Shown: piece after piece, positions 1 through 13,100 of the stretch
How the letters are laid out: each line of letters begins with the position of its first letter
How positions within the stretch are numbered: the first letter of the stretch is position 1
Origin: Bemisia tabaci
Taxonomy: Eukaryota > Arthropoda > Insecta > Hemiptera > Aleyrodidae
NCBI RefSeq assembly: GCF_918797505.1
Contig: NC_092795.1
Coordinates: forward strand, 5,923,434-5,987,433
DNA length: 64,000 nucleotides
Reading direction: 5' to 3'
Notes under the pieces: model-generated
The model's input: the letters and a program-made list of their open reading frames with translations, nothing else
What the model was told of the DNA's origin: nothing
Database searches by the model: none
Position numbers and translations under genes: made by a program

Positions 1-591
1 ACAGCAAGGAAACAAGAGGTCAGTTGTCAGATCAAAGTGAAATCATAAATACATACATTATATTGTACAATATCGGCTTTCTGATCCCTTGCATACTGCA
101 CCTACTTTAAAAATGTTGAGCATGATGCCTACAAGAAAATCTGTGAAAATTAATCAAACCCGATTTCGAAGTAGAGAGCATATCTATCTCGAAAGAATGA
201 ATCACACTGAATACCGTCTATCACTAAATAAAGCCCCTAAACATTTCGTCAATAATTTAATGAGAAAAATTTTCATCACTTAAGCCTAGTGGAAGCATAG
301 CATGCAAGCCACTCCCCTCATTAGAGTGATACGTTGATAGCCTTTGAAAAAAAAAGATGTTTTAAAATTTCCATCTTCATTATTTGAAGAGGATGAATCA
401 ATGGCGAGAAAAGAAAAAATGTTAAGCACAGTGACTAGATGTGTCGGTGTCGCAGCATTATTTATTTTAGAAATACACACAAATCTTAAATAATCAAAAA
501 TTTAAATGATAATAATGGGGTTAATGAACCGGACAAATTATTTTAAAATTAATTGCTTTCATTCACAATTTTTGCCATGTTCGCAAAAGTA

Positions 592-926
592 ATGGGCCGG
601 TTGCGTTGATCACAGAATCGTGTTTTGATGCATCATTTTTGTAGATTAGCTAAAAAAGTCTGTCCAAACAGCAACTTTCTACGTTGAATATTAACCGACA
701 TATCGTCCTTTGCAAAGTCGTGTTTTTGACGTCATCCACCGCGGTAGTGCATAACATGGTATTTATTACCGCGGTGGATGACGTCATAGTCGAGTTTTTC
801 AAGGCACGATATCTCGGTTAATATTCAACGTAGAAAGTTGCTGTTTAAACAGATCTTATTATTTTTAGCTAATCTATAAGTATCAAGCATCAATTCACGA
901 TTCTGAGACCAGCGCAACTGGCCCAT
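592..926. mobile_element. Family G foldback element
   Basis: 335 bp with inverted arms: ATGGGCCGGTTGCG at the left, CGCAACTGGCCCAT at the right, then AACTTTCTACGTTGAATATT on both arms and CACCGCGGTA flanking the centre. A long near-perfect hairpin. Confidence 0.75.
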
Positions 927-1108
927 AGTGATGGACAAAATGGCACCACTCTAATGAGGGTACTCTTTCCGAAGACACAAAATTGAGCGGAAACAGATGG
1001 TTGGTAATATAAATGGTAAACACAGCAGCTTTTGGGATATGCGAAGCTCACGCTAGACTTGAAAAAATAAATAGGCTCAAAAGGAGGAAGGTGAGAGAAG
1101 GAACATAC

Positions 1109-1193
1109 CCATTATGGATGGGATCACTCTGCAATGCTCCGCCACCCTGGCCATATCCGTATCCTTTAGGCCCAAACCGTTTTCCATAGCAAA
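1109..1193 (-). CDS. Mlp84B/Mlp60A-like: Mlp exon 5: end of LIM domain 2 and glycine-rich tail
   Basis: The 85-nt exon has acceptor CATGCAG before 1193 and donor GTATGT (1108-1103); phase 1 in, phase 2 out. It completes the last zinc pair (YCK-VC), then reads [18 protein letters not shown] and [19 protein letters not shown] is the family's signature after an inner LIM domain. The phase-2 exit equals that of exon 2, so another linker/LIM exon should follow to the left of the window. Nothing LIM-like is visible at 1-1100. Confidence 0.94.
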
Positions 1194-4100
1194 CTGCATG
1201 CAAAGAAACGTGCGTTTACACAGATGACACATCTTAGATCAACGTTGGATATAAAAGATTTTGCCCTTATAGGTAAATTCGATTTTGCGATCATTGATTT
1301 ACAACACGGCAATTTTTTGCATGACGTAGTAAAACTTATGTTTATTTTTTTTTTGGATCTTGGTGCATCCTGAAAATTGATAGGTGAAAGCTACAGATGT
1401 CAGGTGATGACATTTGTATTTTGAGTAAAAGTTGTGAAGCTTAATTTTCTAGCTTCGATAGGTGGCATTCTTCAACTCCCAAAATGGAGAAAACTTTATA
1501 GAATTTCAATACTGGATAAAATCGAGATTGCAAAAATTTCCTTTGCCACTCCGGCCTCAATTTTATAGGTAATTTAGAAAAAATTCTTCAAGCTGCGGAA
1601 GTTATCTTTTTCTTGAAAAATATGAGTATTTCATCTGTCCTTCAAGTCTTTGACTAGCGCACATTATGCCAAACAGGTACCAAACGAATGGATGCTGGTG
1701 ATTTTAATGCTTATATTGTTCTATCTTTTAAACTTTGTGTAGTTGTCTAATGATAATATTCCCAATAAGACTAAAGATCATTTTCACTGATAAAACCAAA
1801 TTTAAAAAATAATATTTTGGGCTCAAATGTCTTCAGGGAAAATTTACTTCCTTACAGTACTTTCAAATAACGCTGCTGTCTTCATAAAATCAGTTCAAAC
1901 TTTAATAGACGTATAGCTCCACGTACTTTTTTTTTTATAAAAATTCCAACATGTTCTTTCTCAAAATCAAAGGAGATTTACTAGATACCATGGCACTCTG
2001 GACCCTTCAATTATATGCTTGAAAAATGGACTTATCAGTCACATTGTTTTCCACATTATGTGGCACCGAATACTATCCAACCTGATCCAATACTTTTTTC
2101 TAAAGACACATAGCAAAATCTTTATTTTAAGTATCATTACATTCAGAACACAAAAAAGGGAGTATTTTAAGTATCAAGATAAAACAGGTGGTCATAACAT
2201 AAGAGAAAACACAGTTTCTCATGCACACCACAACAATAATCTAAGAAATCATGGTGATTTTATAATTGAAATCATTGGCTCGAGACACCAAAAACTTACA
2301 AAAATTTTAATTTTTTTCATTGTCAAACCGTGATTCATTCGGAATAAATTTTTAAAAAAATAAAAAATTAATTGAGTCACGATATTCAATTACATGATAT
2401 GAAGAGCGAATTCCGAAATCCATTTTCCTGATTCAAAAGAGGGGTAATTTCCTCGCCGAAAAAATAATTATCCCGATAGGTACACTGTATCCGTGATCTT
2501 CCGTTTTTTCTTTTTCTCAAATAAATTGTGCGAAGTTTATTGGACAAAGACGGCAGGATTTTGGAGTAATCATCCCGAACTTTTTGTGCCCTCTAGCGGA
2601 TGCTTACAAATTATTAGAGCCTGATCACACTTTAAAACGCACAAGTAATGGCTTTTCTGGTAAGTACCAGTACAGTAATTTTCTAGAATATGTTGAAACA
2701 TGAACGAGAAGCATAGATGTAAGATGGAGTATCATTTTTACCTTTGCAATAAATGTCTTTATCAGGACCCTCGCAACAATTTACTGAGTCCAACCTCTTC
2801 GTACATTCAGCGCACTTGAAACACTCTTTGTGCCAGCCCTAGAACATGCCAGTCAATCGTAAGAGTTTTCTCAAACACAATTTTCTAAATTTTCAATTTT
2901 GCACCATTTTCTTAATCGAAAAACCAACGCTCCGTCTACTTTTTACGCTCATGACCCGATTGAAAATTTGACCAATGCGAGGCTCTAAAAGGGAAAGGAA
3001 GAAAGAAGAAGAAACATATCCTCCAATAAATATCTGGGACGCTTCGGCTACGTTTTCTACTCATTTTTCAAATTATTTGGCTTTACTGAAAGAATATTTG
3101 TTCAAAATTTCCTGGGGTCAATGTAAAAAACATTTTGGACTGATTTTAAACGTCAAAACAGAGTTTTTGAGCCCTCGAATTTGGGTCCTAAGATCAAATT
3201 CCTCTGAACTACTGGAATGCATGATTAGAGTTGCGAGAAAAAAAAATTGAGTTCAATTGAATGGAGAGTCCTCTTTCTCACCACTTGTCATGGAATTTGA
3301 ATATCTTCAGTAATTTTCATCGTCTATTCTAAATTTTTGCAATTAAAATATATGTTGTCCTTTTTTCTTTTTTCCTCTCTTCTTTCAGTAGAAGCACAAA
3401 AGCTGGCGTTTGAAAGGTAAACATCACTTTACTAAAGTCCCTTGCAAAACTCATTAGATTTTTGCAATCATTCCTTCTCCTAGCAACTTTGTACCCTTGT
3501 AACTCGGAGGGATTGGAAAAAATTATTGATTTTAACCTCTAAAATTGTCCTTTGGAGTTTTTTTTTTTTACGTTAACCTTGGATCGCTAAATGTATGCTT
3601 GTATCTGCATGGAGCTCATTTTTTTTAACTCAACTTTGATCTGTTAATCGTTCTAATTTCCGAGTCGAACGAAACTGCCTATAGGTTGCATACTCAGATA
3701 TTTGAAGGCGATTTTTGCGACAATTTTCTTCATGGATAAATGCATGATTGAAATCGCACAAGTTCTCATAGATGGTCTCAACGACTGTTTTGCGGCTTTA
3801 CAGTACAAACTCGTCTTCACAAACGAATGAGCGGCGAGTTAGAAGTAAATCAGGGCCTTTACTCGTAGATTTCATTCCAAATGACGATAATCTAGTAATG
3901 ATAGTAAATAATTGAGTGTGTAATGGATTAATTTTGAACTACGGATGTCAGCGCCTTGCCAGCCGATGGATACAATTATTCGTACTCGATGGATGTCCGT
4001 ATTGCATATGCAAAACATTGAGGGCATTTTGACTTACTGCAGTAATGAATTTATTTTATATTAATTTGCCTTGGCATTCGATGAATACTGAATGGAGAAC

Positions 4101-7100
4101 AAACTCTACAGCTATTTGTAATTTTTCACGTCTCAAAAGTTCCCAATTTAATTTCGGAAAAACGGTCGTTTGAGAAAAGGGGCAAAAGGGAGGAAGAATT
4201 AGAAAGTTCAGGATGGTGAGAGGAAGATAACTATGAAAATAAGATTAGTATTGCACTTGAAAACCACAATATAAATAATTCGCAAGTTTTTTCTCACAAA
4301 CCCACAGATATATAAAACGCAATCATAAGTGTGCATATTCATCAGTATTTTGGAGTACCAAAAAGTGCTTGAGGGTATAAAGTCCTACCAGACTTCTTGT
4401 AAAAATTTGTTAATAAGGATTTATATTTTAAAAATATAGGAAATCGGGTTATTTCTGCATTGAAAGAGGATACTTTTTAATATAGTCAACCTCGAAGGAA
4501 GGGATTGCAGTCCCCAAAATCGCTTATGAGAGAGAATTTTGCAGTTGAAAATCAGCTTACTCTCTGTAGAATATAGTCTGAATACAGTTTCTTGACCGGA
4601 ATGAGTAAAAATAAACCAAGCGACAAATTTGTAACCGGGGACAAGAGTTTTACTTTAGAAAAAAGAAAGTAGAAAAAGTTGACAATTTTGAAAGAAAGAG
4701 TTAAAATAATTTTTATTTTTCTGATAGAATCAACGTTAAAAATTAAGTTCAACCCCTATTTTTACATTCAAACCACGTTTTCTCGATCTTAAATTTTTAA
4801 TTGGAGAAAGTTTCCGATTATTCAAACTCAGAAATACACCAAACTCATTTTTTGCCAACTCATTTCTGCCATCACTCCAATTTTGCCGTGGTTCCTCTTT
4901 GCTCAGTTCGGTCTCTTTAATAAGGTCAAGATGCAGGATTAACATGAAGAGCATTCGTAAGAATCAGAATCAAAAGAAGGGCCATCAAAAGGAATGTAAC
5001 ATTAATTTGAACAGAGGGCGCATTCTTCCATGCTGAGAGGAAGAGTTTTCAGCAAGAGTTTACCTCGGCAATAAATCAACCCATCGGGGCCGTCACAATG
5101 CAACACTGAGTCAAGTGTTTTGTGACATTGGACGCAATTGAAACAGCCTCTGTGATAGCCCTAAAATAAACCACCATCAGAATATTAACGGAGTTCTTGA
5201 AACTCCTTTCTTATTTCTTGCTAAGATGCTGAGCAACTCATGATTTGAAAATCGTCCATGCTTCAATAAAGGACATTTTAATTTTTAGACTCTCATTTAT
5301 TTGATTAAACTTTTTCACTGAAAAAAGCTTGATTTTTCAATATTGCTTTCACAATTATCTTGTACTTAAATGGATCGTTCACAGTGCAGTGGCGAGGCGT
5401 AAATGATCGATTATCGATGTTTCCCTATTTGAAGCTATGCTAAAGGATCGATTATTAATGTGTTCGTTGCGAACGCCCTGTTTATCGACCCTTTTCCATA
5501 GGTTTAAATGGTGTGTCAATCGATAAATCGCAAAGCAAGCCACGCCACTGATAGCTGAAAAAGGAGCTGTTTTCTTAGTAAAATCACTGATAATTACAAT
5601 GAAGTCGCTACAAAATTCTGAAGTTAATTTTTTTTTGCGAATTGCGAAGGAGGTATACAAATCTGTTTTGAAACTTATGGAAATGTTTAGGAGTTACGTT
5701 ACTTCATGTTCCAAAGAAAAAATAACGCAATACAAAAAGTATGCTTAGTCGCAACTGAAGGCAAGTGATTTCCGAATTGAACAGACTAAGTGTTTTTCAA
5801 TAGGACGTATGTCTGCCAATCGGAACTATGTGCACCGAGACATGAGCCCTGAGACCCACAAGAATATGCCTATGCATAACAGGGCTCACGTCATGATGCA
5901 CAAAGTTCCGTTTGGCAGAAATACGTCCAATTGACGCATAAGCGCCACAATTTCGTGAATGGATTATTGCTGTGCATACAAACATGCATCTCACAGCAGA
6001 GCGATGCTCTGGAATATCAAATTTTAAAACTTGGGAAAATATTTTGAATATACAGTTTTTGCAAACCGGTCACGATTGAAAAATGCACAGTTTTTCTCGT
6101 TTGTTTTTTTTTAAAATAGTGATTGCGGTGCTTACGCACTGAAAAAAAATTCTCGGCGTTTTTACCAAGGTCCGTTGGTACTTTTACCATCTCACTTTTT
6201 TTTACCAATTCTTGGTAATTTTACCAAGACAAACTGGTAATCTTACCTAGTAACCGGTATTTGTACTGTTTATTTCAGGTAAGAATACCACTTTTATTGG
6301 TAATCATTCCCGGTAACTTTGCCATTTTATCTCGGTAATTCTACCACAGTCGATAAAAAAAAGTGGCGTTTTTACCAAGGTCCAGTAAAATTACCGAGAA
6401 AGTTCAATAATTTTACTGAGATTTCTCGGTAAAATTACCAATTCCATAAGTGGTAATTTTACCAAGAAAAAACTGGGATCAAATAGAACCCTGAATTCTT
6501 GGTAATTTTACCCTTTTCTTAGTAAATAAACCGAGATTTTTTTTTCAGTGCGTCATTTCGAGAATAGTTGGTGCAATACTGAAACTCTTTGCACACACGG
6601 AACCATTGCGAGCAGCCTTCCACAATAGTTTTCAACTATTTTTGATAGGTAAAGGCAGTGAGTAGTGGTCATAAGAAATCAATGACGGGTAAACTGTAAA
6701 CCAAAATGGGATTGGCAAACTACTTACTCTTCCACGAGCCAACATCTGTTCGGCGGCATAGACGCAACCTCCACAGCGGGGACAGCCTTGTCCTTCTGGT
6801 GCCTTTGCAATTGCTCGCACGTTTTGAGCACCACCAGGTTTCCCATTTAACCTATAAAGAGAAAGAAAATCATTAACCGTCAAACCTTTTCAAGTTGAAA
6901 TTTTCACAACAGGAAGGGGAAAATAAGGTAAAATGGACCATATTGAGGGTTTTCCGGAGAGATTTTAGTATAATTAATTGATGTTAAGTTAGGTTGCATC
7001 GTGCTAATGAGTGTTAGTCGAAAAAGTCCTTCAGACAGGACATTTAAAAGGGTTAAAGCCCGAGAGGCCTTGCAATGTTTCAAAGTTTTACCAGACAGCG

Positions 7101-10100
7101 TTTTATAGTATGAAATGACGTCATTAAGCTTTATTCTGGAAATTTTTATCGAAAATTGAGAATAAAATTCAAAACAACCGGAAAAGGTTAAAAGAGAATT
7201 TGCGTTATTTTTGAGGAAATGAACGAATTGTCAAGTGAAACTTAACGACGTCATAACGCCCTGGTCCGGACCATTTACTTTATTTACATTTGTTTCTACC
7301 AGAGCCCGTCAAATTTCACTCAAAGGACTCTGGTGGGATATTTGAGCTGTACAAAGATAAACCAAAAGGTTATCTACATTTACCTACTTCTTTTTTTCTC
7401 ATTCCAAAATTGTTTGGTGCGCGAGAAGATAAAGAATACGATGCAATCATATTTCAGAGACTACTTTTGTCATCATTATTAAATGATCGTAAAAAAAGGA
7501 AAATAGCCTTCTTTCAGACAAAGTAATGATTACTCCAAGTTTTTCTTGAAAATTAGACTCTCTTAATCGGATTTCATGTTCACATAATTTTCATGAGATG
7601 TTCCAATTTTTTTTATGAAAATGGGGAAAAATTGACTTGGTATTGTTCTTGCAGGGCGTATGTTGGCCTTTTAGATCAATTTATGACGTATACCTCAATT
7701 AGCACGTTAACGACGAAGGCTTTAAAACTCTTGAAATTTGAATATAAATGTACAAATCTGTCTCACTGCTCTGTATTTGTTATCATTAACTTTGAAAATA
7801 CAGGGTCAAGTGAGGAATTTACTTTTACGAGGTGTATTTCCATCAAAGAGCAGTAACATAGTATCTCTTTTAGGACGGAAACTGTGAATTCTCAAACTTA
7901 AAAACTTAAAGTAATTATTATCTTTGATTATATATAAGCTACTCTAGAATTTTGGTGCTCCGCAGGTTTAAGTAAACGCATGTTATGGTTATTTTGATTG
8001 GGTCTAATACTATTGTTAATGGAAAACCAGTTAATCCTTTCAAATGCATAAGCATTAATAAAGCTAATTTAGTTGCAAATTGAAAAAAGTTTGACTATAC
8101 TGTACAGTTAGATTCAAATTTCAAAGAATTTTAATATACTGCACAAAGTTAAAGAACTCATTTCTTTGTTACCTAAACTCTATTCTTTCAAGAGATTCTA
8201 AAAATCACGAGGTGAATAAATGCATTAGCCATTATAATTATTATCTGAGTTACAGAAATCATTTGCTGTAATTGTAACCATTTTATCTCAGTCTCTTGTA
8301 TCAGTTTGTCGTTTCCCCCTGAGAAAGAGAAACACGTATTTGGAGCAACTCTCTACTCCATATGGTTTCATTCATGTATGGATGTCTTTAAGTAAGATTA
8401 CATCAGAAATGTAATTTTTAAATAGAAAAATAACAAGACAAAATTAAGAAATTAAAATGGCGAATTGCTGACAACCAGTTTTCTTTTCCCTTTCATGGCA
8501 CTGAAAAGCTTCGATACTTGGAAAACCGAAGATTGATGAAATGAAGCAAATTTTGAGACTAAAGTCGTGTGGACAGTTTTTTCTCGTTTTATGCCGATTT
8601 TTGGGGGAGCTGAAATTCCATTTTTATACTAAAAATTCATCTTCATCTGTCACTCTGTTAAATTACATAGAGGTGGGGAGGGCATTGTATGTTGGATTTG
8701 AAAATTGCCCGATCATTCCTATGTTTGGATACCTAATCATTATAAACCGCCCTGGTAAAAATTGGCAGTAGAATCTGTGTTCCAAAATACCATAGACCTA
8801 CGGCCGGCTGTAAGATTTCCAATAGCTTCTATAGCCGGCTACACAATTTCTTATAGCCTTTTATAGCCGATGGCGATGAAGCAACTGACAGCCAGGCGAT
8901 AAAGTGTAGGGCGGCAGCCAGCGCGAAACGCGCATTGGCGCCTACAAACCTAATAAGGATACTTCATGCGTTGCGCAATGCGTGAAGTATCCCAGTAGGT
9001 TGGTAGGCGCCAGTGCGTCGCCGCTCCGCTTTGTGTTAGGCTCTAATATTAAATTAGTCAGCGTTATTCAACTCATGATTTTGAAATGTTTGCACATCCT
9101 GTATGGATTATTCTCGTTTTAATTAATGAAAAAAAAAAATATGTATTAAAGGAAAATATAGCGTGTGTTTTGTAAATATTAAGGTGGTTCCGCATCAAAC
9201 TTAATGATTTCCAAAGCACACGAATTTCTACACAATTTCTTATAGCCTTTTATAATCGATGGCACAAAAGCAACAGCCAGGCGATAAAGTGTAAAGCCCG
9301 GCTATAGGAACTATAGCCAGGCTGCATAATTTTTTATCGCTTCGTATAGCCCGGCCGTATGATTTTCTCCGCATTCTACAGCCAGCTATATGATTTTCTG
9401 TAGCCTTTTTTAGCCGGTTATAAGAATTCCTATGGTATTTTGAAACGTAGCTCATATCGCCAATTTTTACCAGGGCGCCGCCTCAAATACAAAACTCATA
9501 AAAAAAAGGAGAGAGAAAATAAGAAAGATCCAAACCCTAGAAAGAACCAAATAAATTATTTGCGATTTATTCTTTAAATACTCTTCTGAAATTGAAAAAC
9601 ATTTAATTCCTATTATTTTCAAATCAACTGAACTTAGATCGCGGATATCGGTATATTATTATTTTCAAATCTAGCTTTGCTTAAAATTCTAGACGTGCGA
9701 CAATCAATAATGGTGCTTTCTATGTTAGTATATATTGCTCTCTGTAATGTAAGCCTAAATTGACATGTTGTGCCTGGCCTGAGAATCACTGCAATTTAAC
9801 CTTACGGTGAGCAGCTCAAATTACTTCCAATCAAAACATTTTACTGAACTTCTGATGCTTCCATTAGTTCACAAGTTTAATAGCGTGGCTCCCAAGGAAA
9901 GAATCCTGTATTCGCCTTTACAAAATTTCTAATTGACAAAACTTAGGCCACATTCATTGGGTGATATTTTTGACTTTATCTCATAACTTGAAACGATATC
10001 CACTGAAGAATAATCTATGTCCTCAAAAACTGAATCGTGTCACGGACCCATCTGCCTAGCTCGGACTTGCGGGCCGAATAATTTAATGTGAATAATTTTT

Positions 10101-13100
10101 CATGTGAGCTCTAATATTTGTCTCTCTTAGTTTCCGCAGGGATATCAAAAGTATCAAAAACACGAAATAAGCGGTGTTGCTCCCATTATATATAATAAGG
10201 AAAAACAATTTCATCGTTCACCATTCATTTCATCAAATGAGGTGCTTCTTCTCTTAATCGTAACCACAAAAATAAAAATAATACGAAATAGAATCATCCG
10301 CTAATTTCCGTGGCTATTTTTTTATTTCAGGGTTTGCAAATTAGGAATTCTACCCGCAACTCTTCGTGGGCTAGCTGATGACGTGCTGATACAATTTCGA
10401 TACAAAGTCAAGGGTGTAATCATGAATAATAGATTCCGAACCTGCATGGAACTAATTAAAATTTGCGCTCAGTTCATCACGATTGGATTAGGCCATTAAA
10501 TGAAAATCCCTTTAATGTGAAGCAATTTAGCAACATAAACTGAGTAGCAGAGCTCACTTCTTCGTTTTTAATTTTTATCTACTTTCCATTGCTTAACATT
10601 TCAAGGGAATATCAAAGGGGATTTGCATTGACACAATTATGCCAACTGCATAAATAGGTAGCAGTTCGTAATCTTGGACTTTTTTTTACCAGTTTTGACG
10701 TGACATTCCGAAACGAGGAACCATAGTAAAGTAGAATCGAAGTTCAATTTTTACGGAATACAAATTAACATATTTTATTCATGAATATAAAAAGTATTAC
10801 TTTCTGTAAACGAAAGTTGTAGTTTCCCGAAGTGAGGTGCGTGATACGGTGGTCCAATCATCGATCCGCACTGTTCAAGTGTTCACGTGTCCTTGAATTT
10901 TTTACGCGATTGCGTGCACATATTTATTTATTTTATTTTTTTTTTTTTTTCACTCGTGTAGTTTTGAATTAGATGTTGATTGAGGAAAAGACAAAATTTG
11001 AAAGCGAACAAACCCAAAGCAACTTTGTACAAAAAATCAAAAACTTAGAAGCAGAGCAGTCTGAGAGAGAGAGAAAGAGGTAGAGGAGGAAGAATGAAAA
11101 AAACAAGTCTTATGAGCGAGTGATTTTAGAGGCTACTACTATGGCAAATTTCAACAGAGGGAATTGCAATCAGAATAATACGTTAACCAGTGGCGTGGCG
11201 TGAATGATCGATTATCGATATTTCTCCATTTGAAGCTATGGTAAAGAATCGATTATCAAGGTGATCGTTGCGAACACCCTGTCATTTGATCCTTTTCCTT
11301 AAGTTTTAATGACGGATCTATCGACGTACCGCAAATCACGCCATGCCACTGACACTAACCACGAAGAGTGGAGCATAAAAACCGGAAATTTTATACGATG
11401 AACCTTGAGACAAAATTCAAAAGTTATGGGAAATATATTTCAAGAGTCGAGAATCACGGTGTTTTGTATCCAAGAACACAATTAACATAATATAATACGA
11501 GCTTTGAATTACAAGAATTTGTGAACAATATTTTAGTCTGTCTGAACGACTTGTGGATGGCGAAACCCGGAACTCATGTTTCTCAGTTTGCGACGTTGCA
11601 AAATCTCAGTTTATGATTAAAAATCAACAAATTTCTTTGAAAATGACCGTGATCTTTTTTCTTTCCTCGGTGAACTATTTGTGAAAATTTTGAGCGGCAC
11701 GACTGGCTTATTGATATTTGAAAAATTAAAATAAGGGCGGGAGTTTTGAAACACCGGAACCAAGTTTAGAGAATTCAGCCATCGTTATATTTTTCGACTC
11801 CGGTATTCTAATGTGCTCGAGGTCCGATTTGGGAGACTTGAAACAAGTATGCATGGATCAAAGACAGGTCATTAAACCGCTTGTCTTTCATCAACTTTTG
11901 CTATAAATGTTGAAAATCGAAGAATTTCTGAAATTTGGATTTTAATCTTCTTCTCAGTTGGGGCAGTGCGCGATGCATTCTGTCGTTTTGAAGGAGGAAT
12001 TCGCATGCGCCAGAACCTCCGAATTTTTAACACGCGTAAAATTTTCGTGATAAATTCTTAGGATATGAAGTTCGCGCACAATCCTATACATCCATCCATT
12101 TAAAATCCCGACGATTCCTATATCTTCAATGAATGATCGATCATTCTGTATTATTCTGATTGTATCTTTCTGTGCTTCAAGCAAGCGATAAGCGTGACTA
12201 TGTAAGCGGAGGTTAGAGCCATTCCAATTGAGGATTCGTAAGGTTCTCACCATTCAACTTAAAGGCAAAGGTCGCCGACTGTGGGAATACTTCCTCGAAC
12301 AGGGTCGAAAAAAAGGTTTTCCTGGAGCTGATTTCTTGTCACGGCACTTAGCTGCAGACGCTCATCGTGCCTGCCCTAAAAAATTTTACGTCCGACTTTT
12401 TTCCCTTTTAGACGAGACAGACTTTTAAAAGCCTTGGTGAGTTCACGCGTGGTAAGTCCCCTTATGCCCTGAGGATATGATTACTGCCTTTTTACTGAGA
12501 TTTCACTTCTTTTTTGACAAAAATTACTCAAAAAATACAAATGTATAGGTGTATCAAGAGGATAGAAAGAGAAACTCGGTACAAAAGTATTACGACTGCC
12601 ATTCAGGGTTCCTTTTCTCACACATCATACATTTCGATCGCGGATGTCTTCAGACGGATATGTTCAGCGATTTAAGAAATGAACCATTGAACGGCAGTGA
12701 TCCGAAAAATTACTCTCTTAAATTCAAATTTCTCAAATCGTATGCTCTTTCAGTAAATCCCCTTTAAGCCACCCCTAAAATTTGAGTTCTTTTTAAGGTC
12801 TCTCGAATAAACTTGTATAGAGTCCGAAAATACAAATTAGGTCGGGAATACTAATATAAATGTATGTCTATTATGTTAGAAAAGTAAGTAAAAAACCGTT
12901 CATGTTTTTTCCCATTTCTCTAAATTCTCATTTTTGAAAATAAATCCGTTCATGTTTTCTTCCATTTCTCTAAATTCTCATTTTTGAAAATAAGGAAATG
13001 GTCTGGTGAAGGATTGAAAAATTTAGGAATTCCATGGTTTTTGTCGTAGATTCTTTACTCATCGCATACATCGCATATTATAGTTGTGCTTAGTTTCAAA

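Noticed and set aside
5064..5160. Exon 4a as a dead duplicate
   Set aside because: All zinc ligands, both splice sites and the frame are intact, which is unlikely for a decayed exon with this much divergence from 4b.
8937..9011. Palindromic GGCGCC repeats as a possible CRISPR-like or terminator array
   Set aside because: Copies are kilobases apart inside transposons of an insect genome, so neither explanation applies.
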